Below, piece by piece: positions 25,343 to 33,175 of a DNA stretch of 33,254 nt. The notes under the pieces are model-generated. The model ran no database searches and had not been told where the DNA came from. It saw only the letters and a program-made list of their open reading frames with translations. The position numbers and the translations under genes were made by a program. The DNA lies in contig JBFKMV010000034.1 in assembly GCA_041629655.1 (NCBI GenBank), forward strand, positions 1-33,254. Direction: 5' to 3'. Every line of letters starts with the position of its first letter. Positions within the stretch are counted from its first letter, which is position 1. The stretch comes from JBFKMV01 sp041629655 (GTDB lineage Bacteria; Acidobacteriota; Polarisedimenticolia; Polarisedimenticolales; Polarisedimenticolaceae).

Positions 25343-27804
25343 CAAACCACCTCCGCTTCCGGGGGAGGACCGAGCGCCTCGACGTCGGCGATGGTGATGC
25401 GACGCCGCCGCTCGTCGTGAAGCCGGTTGACCAGTGCGATGCAGAGCTTCTGGATCAGGTAGGGCTTACAGTCGGCAAGGTCGATGATCCTGTCTACGAC
25501 ACCTCGCTCCAGCTCGAAGATGCCGCGGATCGGCTTGGTCACCAGTTGCTCGGCGTCTTTCCTGCGGAACGGCTTGACCTCGATCTCCTCGAAGAAATTG
25601 TACCAGGGGCTCCCTTCGCTCTCCCAGTGCTTCTTGATCCCGACACCGGAAACCACGGCCACCATGTCCTCGGCGAAGCTCTTCATGAACAGGCTGCGCA
25701 GGCGCTGGTTGATCCGCGGATCGTAGGCGTTCAGCTCGTCCACCTCGTCGATCAGTAGAACCAGCTTGATCCTCTTCTGCGACTTCTGCCTCAGGTGCTG
25801 CAGGACCGCGCGCACGTCCCGCACGAACTCCCGGTAGTCGTAATCTCCGCCAGAGGGGTCCTTCGCGGGCTGAAGTCCATCGAGCTGTCCGGCCAGCTCC
25901 TCGAACAGGTCGTGGGCCAGCGTGGCGAAGAACCGGTCCTGCGGTGTGCCCTGGAGGTCGATGAAGGCCGGAAAAAAATGATAGTCGGGATCGTCGAGCT
26001 CCTGGAGTCGCTTCTTCAGCCGATGCTGCAGCGACGTCTTGCCGATACGACGCTCGCCGTACAGCAGGATGCTGTTGTTATGCACCGTCTGGAGGATCCT
26101 GGAGATCAGTTTCGTGCGGCCGAAGAACAGCTCGTCACGAGTCACCGGCGCACCGGCGACGTAGGGATTGAAGCGGCGACGCAGGAGCCGACGTCGCTTG
26201 CGGACGCGGAGCGACACCGTGGTTGCCACGATCGCGACGAGCATGGCGACGACCAGACTCCAGAACCACGGGGAACGCATCGTGGATAGTTCGTAAACGA
26301 CGTCCACCTCCGCGGCGTCGCTCAGCCCGTCGACGTCGATCACGGCGACCTTCAGCGCGGCCCGTCCCGGTGCGAGGTCGAGCGCCTCGTTGAAGTCGAA
26401 GTGATAGACACCGTCTCGAAGACGGGTGCCCTCGAGCGTCTTCGTCAGACGAACCTCGACCAAGCCGGGTGCCGTCTGGCTCGCGGTCTCGATGACGAGC
26501 TCCACCTGGGGTTGATCGTCGATGACCGTTCCACTGACGAAGAACTCGGGGCGGGACCAGGACTCGACGAAGACCAAGGGTGCGGTGGAAAAAACGGCAT
26601 CGGCGCCGGAGATCACGATGCCTCCGACGCTGCCCAGCAGCACGACGGGAGTGGCCTTGGTGAGCACCGGCACGGCTCCACCGGCCAGGATTTCCCGGTT
26701 GAGCCCGTTGAAAGCCTGAGCCAGATGGGTTGACGCCTGTGCATTCCCTGCGTCCAGGGCGATCACCCGGTTGAACAGACTCAGCGCCTCACGATAATCG
26801 CCCGCGTTCAGCCGGGCGACGCCGTCAGAAAGCAACGCGTCGACCTGCGCGCCCGTGCGCTGCGCCAGGGCGACCTCCGCTTGCCGTTTGACGATGCTAC
26901 CTCTCATTGCAAGGGCCGGCGCGTTTTGCGGATCGAGCGCAAGCAAGGTCTGCAGTCGCTCGAGTGCCGAGTCGAACTGCTCGCGCTGTTCCAGGCCTCT
27001 GGCCTCTGCCAGCAAGGCGGCGACGCGTGATCCTTGGTGCTGGACCGTGAGTTGCTCGCGCAACTTCCGCTGCGACTCGTCGAGCAGGCTGCGCGTCTCC
27101 TCGACATCGTTCAGCGACAGTGCCTGGCTGAAGAGTGCGGAAGCTTCGTCGAACTTGCCCTCGCCGAGCAGGCGTCTGCCCCGCGTCACGAGGGTCGCGG
27201 CCTGCTGCTGACGCTCGCGATCAAGCTCACTCTGTGCCAGCGCTTTCCTAAGGCGGGCGATGACGGCATTGGCCTCGGAGTGGTCGGGGTCCAACGCCAG
27301 TCCTTGCGTGATGACGTTCATGGCGTCGTCGAGCTTACCTTGCCGTTCGAGAAGTTCCGCTTCGTCGATGGCCCGAGCCACCATCGTCTCTAGTCTCTCC
27401 TGTTCGGAACGCGCCGCCGCTTGCTTCACCTCCTGGACCAGCCGTCGGAACGTTCGTAGGTTGCCAATGTCTCGCGCTGATTTCGTGATGGCCCCTCGCT
27501 GCTCCTCGGTATCGAAAGCGGTCAGCGCGTCGTCAAGCCGGCCCAGGTTGTAGTAGGCAATTCCCAGCTTGAAGTACGGGAAGTAGCCGATGAACGCCGT
27601 CCCGAGCGTGTTGACCCTCGCGCCCGATTCGGGGCGCCGGGCGATCGCCTCGTTGAGCTCGTTGACCGCCGCCTCCCAGCGCTGTGCGCTCAGCGCATCC
27701 TCCGCTCGGGCGTAGTGCTCGTACCAGAGATCCGCATGTGCCGGTAGAAAACTCGTGAACAGCGCAGCGAGGGGCACGAAAAAACGACTGAATCTCGAGG
27801 TCAA
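25342..27804 (-). CDS. periplasmic TPR sensor / transmembrane / cytoplasmic AAA-type ATPase protein
   Basis: 820 residues from a TTG (ACGGAG 6 bases upstream; no alternative start leaves a signal peptide intact). A signal peptide (about 1-24) is followed by TPR and coiled helical repeats (about 25-370) and a beta-rich, Ig-like segment (about 385-505). A membrane helix (about 512-533) ends in a strongly basic stop-transfer (RVRKRRRLLRRR). A cytoplasmic ATPase then has FFGR, Walker A YGERRIGKTSL (582-592), Walker B LVLLIDEVDEL (681-691) and a PYLIQKLC helix. Topology therefore places sensing in the periplasm and ATP use in the cytoplasm. It is first in the operon, directly before the ATPase-kinase. 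It could be a STAND-like signalling switch; ligand and output are unknown. Confidence 0.9.
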   Translation of the reverse strand: MTSRFSRFFVPLAALFTSFLPAHADLWYEHYARAEDALSAQRWEAAVNELNEAIARRPESGARVNTLGTAFIGYFPYFKLGIAYYNLGRLDDALTAFDTEEQRGAITKSARDIGNLRTFRRLVQEVKQAAARSEQERLETMVARAIDEAELLERQGKLDDAMNVITQGLALDPDHSEANAVIARLRKALAQSELDRERQQQAATLVTRGRRLLGEGKFDEASALFSQALSLNDVEETRSLLDESQRKLREQLTVQHQGSRVAALLAEARGLEQREQFDSALERLQTLLALDPQNAPALAMRGSIVKRQAEVALAQRTGAQVDALLSDGVARLNAGDYREALSLFNRVIALDAGNAQASTHLAQAFNGLNREILAGGAVPVLTKATPVVLLGSVGGIVISGADAVFSTAPLVFVESWSRPEFFVSGTVIDDQPQVELVIETASQTAPGLVEVRLTKTLEGTRLRDGVYHFDFNEALDLAPGRAALKVAVIDVDGLSDAAEVDVVYELSTMRSPWFWSLVVAMLVAIVATTVSLRVRKRRRLLRRRFNPYVAGAPVTRDELFFGRTKLISRILQTVHNNSILLYGERRIGKTSLQHRLKKRLQELDDPDYHFFPAFIDLQGTPQDRFFATLAHDLFEELAGQLDGLQPAKDPSGGDYDYREFVRDVRAVLQHLRQKSQKRIKLVLLIDEVDELNAYDPRINQRLRSLFMKSFAEDMVAVVSGVGIKKHWESEGSPWYNFFEEIEVKPFRRKDAEQLVTKPIRGIFELERGVVDRIIDLADCKPYLIQKLCIALVNRLHDERRRRITIADVEALGPPPEAEVV

Positions 27805-27827
27805 GCGGGACTCCGTGGGATCGGCTG

Positions 27828-27852
27828 CGGCCTCGGCCGTTCACCGAGGCCG
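27828..27852 (-). promoter_or_regulatory. 9-bp-stem hairpin in the leader of the ATPase/kinase operon
   Basis: The sequence cggcctcgg (27828-27836) pairs perfectly with ccgaggccg (27844-27852) around a 7-base loop. It lies between the putative -10 (27899-27904) and the ribosome site of the TPR-ATPase gene, so it would form in the 5' leader RNA. No U-run follows, so a plain terminator is unlikely. Confidence 0.4.
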
Positions 27853-27898
27853 GCCGCGACCCGCACGTTTGCCGTGCCTGGGCGTCAGCTTCGTCGCG

Positions 27899-27904
27899 AG
27901 TATA
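27899..27904 (-). promoter_or_regulatory. putative -10 box of the five-gene ATPase/kinase/cohesin operon
   Basis: TATACT on the minus strand, one base from consensus, lies in the AT-rich run agtatataac between the acyltransferase stop and the operon start. The -35 region has only a weak CTGAAC-like match. The predicted leader is about 85-90 bases. Confidence 0.45.
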
Positions 27905-27935
27905 TAACGAGCAGTCGCCGTTCAGGCCTGGGCGC

Positions 27936-29438
27936 TCACTCCGGCCGCACGACCCCGTCCGCCGTGACCCGTCCCGGCAGTCGGATCCCCTCCGACGCCG
28001 CCAGCATGTCATCGAACAGTGCCGATCGCTCGCCGAGCAAGCGTTCGATCAACCCGCGATGCCGGAGGCGCCGCGCGCGCACGCGAACCCGTCGCAGCGT
28101 CTCCGAGACGATCCGGTTGAATGCGAACCCGGCGCTCATTCCGGCGATGCTGGACAGCGCGGCGGCGATGCCGATCCCCGCCGTCACGGCAGCTCCTGGT
28201 GGCGGGGTGACCCAGCGGCTGACCGCAACGCCGGCCAGGATCCCCACGGCGATCCAGGTCAGCGGCAACAGCAGCATCCCACCGAGGACCTTGATCGTCG
28301 CGCGGTCCTTGGCCTGGCGTCCGGCGACCCGCGCCAGGACGGCAAGGAACAACGCGGTCAACCCGTTGGTGGCGTAACCGAACAAGGCGAGCGGGGTCAG
28401 CAGCGCCAGGGAGAGCCCGGCCCGCGCGACGGGCGGCAAGAAGGGCTCCGCCGCGGCGGCGCGATCGCGGTCCAGGTCGTGGTCCTCGAGCTGGATCTCC
28501 CGCAGCGCGCGGTCGTACTCGGCGAGCCGCTCCAGGAGCGCCTCGACGCCGTCGGGGTTCCGGGCGACTGTGGCGCGGTAAGCCGTCCAGACGCGCGCAA
28601 ATCCGGCACGCTTCTCGCCGAGCGTCGCGGGTCCCGGGTCGGTCGCCCGCCGGCGAGCAAGCTCGGCACGGATCAGCTTGCGTGTGCGGTGCATCAGACG
28701 GTGACTGTCCCAGTCGTCGGTGGCCAGGACGACGTCGTGAATCGCGCGCTCGAACACGTCGGTGATCGCCCGCATCCGGGCGTAGAACGCCTGCTCGCTC
28801 TCGCCGGGCTGCCGGCGCGACAGCTCACCCGGCAGCACGAGCGGGGCATGGAAGCGCAGCAGGACCGTGCTGCGCCCGCGGTCCTTGGCCCCGTAATCCA
28901 GGGCCACCGGGATGACGAAGGGATCCTCCTCGTCACCGCCCAGTTCCCTCGCCCGCTCGAGCAGCCGGGCCGTTCCCGTCTTCATCGGCGCCGGGTGCGG
29001 AGCATCGTGCGATTGGCCCTCCGGAAACAGACAGACCAATCGTCCCTCCGCGACGGCGCGCGCCAGCGCGTCGAGTGACCGCAGGTTGGCGGCGCGTCGA
29101 ATCTCCTCGTCGGTCCCCTGCATGTCGACCGTTCGGTAGATCGGTACGGTTCCGGTCTGGCGGAAGATCCAGCCGAGAAGGGGCACGGCGAACAGGCCGT
29201 GCCGTGCGCCGAAGGTCACGGGACGGGGACACTCGGCGGCCAGCAGCATCCCGTCGACGACCGCGTTGGGGTGCCACGCGATCAGGATCCCGCCGCCGCT
29301 CTCCGGCACGTGCTCGGCGCCTTCGACCTCGATCTGACGGAAGAACACCCTCAACGAGCGGCCGAACAGCTTCCGGAACAGGTCGTAGGTCCAACCCGGA
29401 GCGCCGGCCGGGGCGCCCTGTTCGACGTTGGAGCGCAT
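27936..29438 (-). CDS. PlsC-family glycerol-3-phosphate/lysophospholipid acyltransferase with C-terminal membrane domain
   Basis: 500 residues from the ATG at 29438; a longer frame from 29564 would run over the divergent promoter. The acyltransferase domain (about 25-280) has the catalytic HPNAVVDG (56-63; His and Asp separated by five residues, not the four usual in bacterial PlsC) and the glycerol-phosphate site FPEGQSHD (138-145). Domains of this kind move acyl chains to glycerol 3-phosphate or lysophosphatidate at the membrane. About 110 C-terminal residues (328-440) form roughly four membrane helices, giving a longer-than-usual protein similar in plan to the yeast Gpt2/Sct1 type. No ribosome site is evident. 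It is on the same strand as the ATPase operon but 131 bases upstream of it. Confidence 0.88.
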   Translation of the reverse strand: MRSNVEQGAPAGAPGWTYDLFRKLFGRSLRVFFRQIEVEGAEHVPESGGGILIAWHPNAVVDGMLLAAECPRPVTFGARHGLFAVPLLGWIFRQTGTVPIYRTVDMQGTDEEIRRAANLRSLDALARAVAEGRLVCLFPEGQSHDAPHPAPMKTGTARLLERARELGGDEEDPFVIPVALDYGAKDRGRSTVLLRFHAPLVLPGELSRRQPGESEQAFYARMRAITDVFERAIHDVVLATDDWDSHRLMHRTRKLIRAELARRRATDPGPATLGEKRAGFARVWTAYRATVARNPDGVEALLERLAEYDRALREIQLEDHDLDRDRAAAAEPFLPPVARAGLSLALLTPLALFGYATNGLTALFLAVLARVAGRQAKDRATIKVLGGMLLLPLTWIAVGILAGVAVSRWVTPPPGAAVTAGIGIAAALSSIAGMSAGFAFNRIVSETLRRVRVRARRLRHRGLIERLLGERSALFDDMLAASEGIRLPGRVTADGVVRPE

Positions 29439-29535
29439 TTGCGCCGATGTTAACCCGAGAGTATCGGAAACATATCCCGGGGCCCGGCGCATACTGGGGC
29501 GGTCGAGCGGCGGCGATGCGCCGAGCGGAGGGAGA

Positions 29536-30156
29536 TTGCAGGTACCGGAGGACGCCATCCCCAAGCTGGCCCTGGCAGCCTACGCGGTGTTCCTGCTGGT
29601 GGCGTTCGGCTGGCGGACGCTCCGGCACTACCGCCGGACCGGCGACAGCGGGTTTCGCGGCTTCAGCGGCGGCGCGACCGCGCGGGCCGCTTCGGTCCTG
29701 CTGCTGGTCGGCCTCGTCGCGGCGCCGCTGGCGCCCGTGCTCGAGCTGACCGCAGGGCTGGCGCCGCTGCCCGCGCTCGACCGCCCGCTGCTGCATGGCG
29801 CGGGCATCGCCGCCTTCCTGCTCGGCCTCGCCTTGACCGTGGTCGCGCAGTCGCGGATGGGCGCCTCGTGGCGCATCGGCGTTGCCACGGACGAGCGCAC
29901 GGCGCTCGTGACCGACGGGGTGTTCCGCCACGTGCGCAACCCGATCTTCACCGGGATGCTGCTCGCCGTCTCCGGCCTGGTGCTGCTGGTTCCCAACGCG
30001 GTCGCGATCGCCGCCGCCCTGTGCGCGCTGACCGGGCTCGAGCTTCAGGTCCGCGCCATCGAGGAGCCCTACCTGCTCCGGACCCACGGCGAGGCCTATC
30101 GCGCGTACGCCCGCTCGACGGGTCGCTTCGTACCCGGGCTCGGCCGCCTGCGCTGA
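29536..30156 (+). CDS. isoprenylcysteine carboxyl methyltransferase (ICMT/PEMT)-family membrane protein
   Basis: 206 residues from a TTG directly after GGAGGGAG (29527-29534); longer frames reach into the divergent gene. Four or five membrane helices lead to the conserved C-terminal block: SWRIGVATDE, HVRNPIFTGMLL (SAM-binding His-Arg-Asn-Pro) and EEPYLLRTHGEAYRAYA. This marks the ICMT/phospholipid methyltransferase superfamily. Bacterial members methylate small lipophilic or thiol substrates, and most have no defined target. It is divergent from the acyltransferase, which might hint at lipid modification, but nothing in the sequence fixes a substrate. Confidence 0.87.
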   Translation: MQVPEDAIPKLALAAYAVFLLVAFGWRTLRHYRRTGDSGFRGFSGGATARAASVLLLVGLVAAPLAPVLELTAGLAPLPALDRPLLHGAGIAAFLLGLALTVVAQSRMGASWRIGVATDERTALVTDGVFRHVRNPIFTGMLLAVSGLVLLVPNAVAIAAALCALTGLELQVRAIEEPYLLRTHGEAYRAYARSTGRFVPGLGRLR

Positions 30157-30307
30157 GCGTTCCCGGAAACCGCCCCGCGTGGCCCGGACCTCAAGGGGTG
30201 TCTTTGGTCAATTTGTACGTCTTGTGTCGGCCGCACCTGTTCGGCGAGGCTTCGAGCACGGGTGATTCCATCCCTGATCAGACACTGCAACCGAGTGGAG
30301 GACCGTC

Positions 30308-31609
30308 ATGAGACAACGTGGAGTCCCGATCGTCGTCGCCCTTGCGGGCGTGCTGCTGCTCGTCGCGGGCTGGTCGCTGGCCGCAGGCGACACGGAGCTG
30401 ACGCCGATGCAGCAGCTCGGCAAGCACCTGTTCTTCGACCCGATCTCGGAGCCGGCGCAATCGCAGTCGTGCGCGACCTGCCACGGCGCCACGGCGGGTT
30501 GGACCGGCGACATTCCCGGCATCAACCTGCACGGCGGCGTGTATCGGGGAGCGGTGCCGACCCGGTTCGGCAACCGCAAGCCACCGACCTCGGCCTACTC
30601 GACCTTCAGCCCGATCTTCCATCTCGACATGACGAGCGGGGAGTTCGTCGGGGGCATGCTGTGGGACGGCCGTGCCACGGGTGAGGCGCTGGGCAACCCG
30701 GCCGCGGACCAGGCGCTGGGGCCGTTCCTGGTCGACGTGGAACAGAACAACCCGAGCAAGGCGGTGGTGTGCCAGAAGGTCGCCCGCGCGAAGTATGCCG
30801 ATCTGTTCGAGGAGGTCTGGGGACCGGGGTCGCTCGACTGCGGCGCCGGCGTCGACGCGACCTACGACCGCATCGCGCTGTCGATCGCGGCGTACGAGGG
30901 CTCGCCGGAGGTCAGCCCGTTCGACTCCCAGTTCGACGTCTACTGGCGGGCGTGTCTCGACGCCGGCAACACCGCCGAGGCGTGCGGCCTGGCCGAGGGC
31001 GACAAAGCCGTTCTGGACCCCGGGCACATCCTGAGCGACCAGGAGTTCGACGGCCTGATCGAGTTCGGCGAGTACTGCTCGCCGTGCCATGTCAGCCACG
31101 TCCCGGGACCCGGCGGGAGTCCGCCGCTGTTCACCGATTTCAGCTACGACAACATCGGTGTGCCGCGGAACCCGGAGAACCCGTTCTACGACATGGACAC
31201 CGTGCTGGACGACAACGGCGACCCGATCAACTCCGACGGTGAGAACTTCGTGGACCTGGGTCTCGGCGCGATCCTCGCGGGCCACCCCAACCCGCTGTGG
31301 GCGGCCAAGGCCGACGAGAACATGGGCAAGCACAAGATCCCGACCGTCCGGAACGTCGACCGGCGTCCGGGGAAGGGCTTCCCCAAGGCCTACATGCACA
31401 ACGGCTTCTTCAAGAATCTCGAGGACGTCGTGCACTTCTACAACACCCGCGACGTGGCCGAGGAGAACTGGCCCGCGCCCGAGGTCGAGGAGAACGTCAA
31501 TCGCGAGCTGTTCGAGGGCGTGCCGCTGGGCGACCTGGAGCTGGACGCCGAGGCCGAGGCGGCGATCGTGGCGTTCCTCGGAACGCTCAGCGACGGATTC
31601 GACGACTAA
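30308..31609 (+). CDS. periplasmic di-heme cytochrome c peroxidase / MauG-family protein
   Basis: 433 residues. A signal peptide (about 1-26) is followed by two c-type heme sites, CATCH (Cys55, Cys58, His59) and CSPCH (Cys257, Cys260, His261). Early landmarks are LGKHLFFDP and the later AYMHNGFFKNLEDVVHFY block, whose Met (about 363) is the expected distal ligand of the electron-accepting heme. This is the bacterial di-heme peroxidase family, which reduces hydrogen peroxide in the periplasm or, in MauG-like members, oxidises proteins. The spacing of about 200 residues between hemes is typical, although this copy is about 80 residues longer than common peroxidases. GGAGGA (30297-30302) fixes the ATG. 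It needs cytochrome c maturation, for which the CcmH-like gene at 1.4 kb is one part. A strong hairpin follows. Confidence 0.93.
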   Translation: MRQRGVPIVVALAGVLLLVAGWSLAAGDTELTPMQQLGKHLFFDPISEPAQSQSCATCHGATAGWTGDIPGINLHGGVYRGAVPTRFGNRKPPTSAYSTFSPIFHLDMTSGEFVGGMLWDGRATGEALGNPAADQALGPFLVDVEQNNPSKAVVCQKVARAKYADLFEEVWGPGSLDCGAGVDATYDRIALSIAAYEGSPEVSPFDSQFDVYWRACLDAGNTAEACGLAEGDKAVLDPGHILSDQEFDGLIEFGEYCSPCHVSHVPGPGGSPPLFTDFSYDNIGVPRNPENPFYDMDTVLDDNGDPINSDGENFVDLGLGAILAGHPNPLWAAKADENMGKHKIPTVRNVDRRPGKGFPKAYMHNGFFKNLEDVVHFYNTRDVAEENWPAPEVEENVNRELFEGVPLGDLELDAEAEAAIVAFLGTLSDGFDD

Positions 31610-31641
31610 CGCCGGCGCTTGGACCGGCTGCGAGGCATGCT

Positions 31642-31668
31642 CAACGGGGCCCGCTCCGGGCCCCGTTG
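31642..31668. terminator. perfect 11-bp hairpin between convergent genes (possible bidirectional terminator)
   Basis: caacggggccc (31642-31652) pairs without mismatch to gggccccgttg (31658-31668) across a 5-base loop. It lies 32 bases after the peroxidase stop and 76 bases beyond the porin stop. There is no T-run on either side, so it would be an L-shaped or factor-assisted terminator, or an RNA-stabilising 3' end. Confidence 0.6.
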
Positions 31669-31744
31669 TCGCGTTCGATAGCATGGTCGATCGTCGGGAG
31701 TCCGGGGGGGGGCGCAAGCGGCGATCGAGCACCCGGGGCGGCTC

Positions 31745-32947
31745 TCACAACTTGCGGTTCAGGTCCAGTCGGAAGCGCTTGCCGTCCTCCATGCCGTTGA
31801 CCGCCTCGACGACGTACAGCCGGGCGACGAGATTCGTCCGCTCGCCGAGGTTGTAGACGAAGCGGAACTCGTGCCCTTTGATGTTGCTTCCGCGGGTCTG
31901 GCCGCTCAGGGAGCCCCACCGCACCCAGTCGTCCTGGGAGTACGAGTTGTTCACGGCCAGCGTCTCGATGTGGGCGTAGTAATAGCCGGCCAGCCAACCG
32001 CCCTTGTCCTCACCTCCGCCGTACAGAGCGGAGAACACGCGGCCGTCGGTCTCGTTGCGATTGTCGAAGGTGAATTGCTCGGGGCTGCCGGGGTTCATCG
32101 GATCCGTGTCCGGGTAGTTCTCGGCATTGTGCAGGAGGTCGGCGCCCAGCGTCAGCAGCCGATCGCCCGCGCGCAGCTTGCCCTGGACGCTGGCGATCCA
32201 GATCTCGTAGTCGCGGCTTCCGTTGCCGCTCTCCAGCAGCGCGACGGCCGGGAATGCGGTCTCGCTCTCGCCCTCCATCGAGAGCGCTCCGACGGCAACC
32301 GTCAGGCCGCCGTCGCCGATCTCGGTCGAGTAGACGATCTGCCCCAGCGTCATGTTGCCGACGAAATCCTGCATCCCGGCGGGCAGCGACACCAGACCGG
32401 CGTTGATCGCGATGCTCCCCTTGTCGCCGATGCCGGCCTTGAATCCGCCGGCCAGGCCCGCGGGTGTCGCGTCGTCATCCCAGTAGAGCTCGTTCTGTTT
32501 CCAGAACGGAAGCCCGTTACGACCGGCCCAACCCCAGGCACGCTTGGTCCGGCCCTCGAGGTACCACTTGTCGAGATTGGCGTGGGCGTCGCCGGTCGCG
32601 TTGTCGTCGAAGTCGACGATCGTGATGTGCGGCGACTGCTGGGAGTCATCCGACCCCGTCCGCAAACGGACGCCGAAGGACACGTGCTCGTTGGGATCGT
32701 ACTGCGCGCCGATGCGGACGCGGACGCGCAGACGATTGCGATCCGCGCGTTCGGAGCCGTCGGAGCGGCTGGAATCCCAGTCGGCTTCGAGCCGGGCCCG
32801 GAAGTCCGCGAACACGCGAAGATCATCGGTTGCGAACAGGTCCGCCCGGCTCGGGACCGAGATCAGAAAAGCAATTACGAAAACCGGCCCTACCAACCGC
32901 ACTCGCCGCAGGATCGATCTTCTCCTCGGACGGTCGGCTTGCCTCAT
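31745..32947 (-). CDS. putative outer membrane porin
   Basis: 400 residues from the ATG at 32947, which has GGAGGGG 5 bases upstream; the ATG at 32983 lacks one. An Arg-rich n-region, hydrophobic core and cut near SRADLF give a long signal peptide (about 1-36). The mature protein is a series of amphipathic strands with periodic aromatic residues and Asp/Asn-Gly turns, starting LRVFADFRARLEADWD and ending in a charged strand FRLDLNRKL. This resembles the 'putative porin' family of 14-18-stranded barrels. It gives no clue to substrate. It converges with the peroxidase gene across the 31642 hairpin. Confidence 0.8.
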   Translation of the reverse strand: MRQADRPRRRSILRRVRLVGPVFVIAFLISVPSRADLFATDDLRVFADFRARLEADWDSSRSDGSERADRNRLRVRVRIGAQYDPNEHVSFGVRLRTGSDDSQQSPHITIVDFDDNATGDAHANLDKWYLEGRTKRAWGWAGRNGLPFWKQNELYWDDDATPAGLAGGFKAGIGDKGSIAINAGLVSLPAGMQDFVGNMTLGQIVYSTEIGDGGLTVAVGALSMEGESETAFPAVALLESGNGSRDYEIWIASVQGKLRAGDRLLTLGADLLHNAENYPDTDPMNPGSPEQFTFDNRNETDGRVFSALYGGGEDKGGWLAGYYYAHIETLAVNNSYSQDDWVRWGSLSGQTRGSNIKGHEFRFVYNLGERTNLVARLYVVEAVNGMEDGKRFRLDLNRKL

Positions 32948-33175
32948 CTCAACCCCTCCGCTTTGTCGTTTGCGAGTCCGCATCCGTCGTCCACGGCTCC
33001 GGCCCGGAGTCTAATGCAATCTCCGCGACGAGCGGTGCGCTAACCGGACCGGGTCCGTCGCGAAGTTCGCCAGCCGTGGCTGCTCTGCGGAGGTCTCCGG
33101 ACCGGACGCGATATCCTCCGTACGGGTCGGGCGTCCGATACCGACTTCGAGCCGACGCACCGGTCCGGGGGTTTC

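Noticed and set aside
23423..27804. Anti-phage STAND NTPase defence system
   Set aside because: The ATPases are STAND/AAA-like, but the TPR part has a signal peptide and a membrane helix placing it in the periplasm, and the operon continues with outer membrane genes. No nuclease or other killing effector is present. Envelope signalling fits better, though defence is not excluded.
29428..29535. Longer N-terminus for the ICMT-family protein
   Set aside because: The extra residues are not membrane-like and overlap the start of the divergent acyltransferase. The TTG at 29536 has a strong ribosome site and begins just before the first helix.
31745..32983. Porin start at the ATG at 32983
   Set aside because: The ATG 12 codons further in has a clear GGAGGGG and yields a normal signal peptide.
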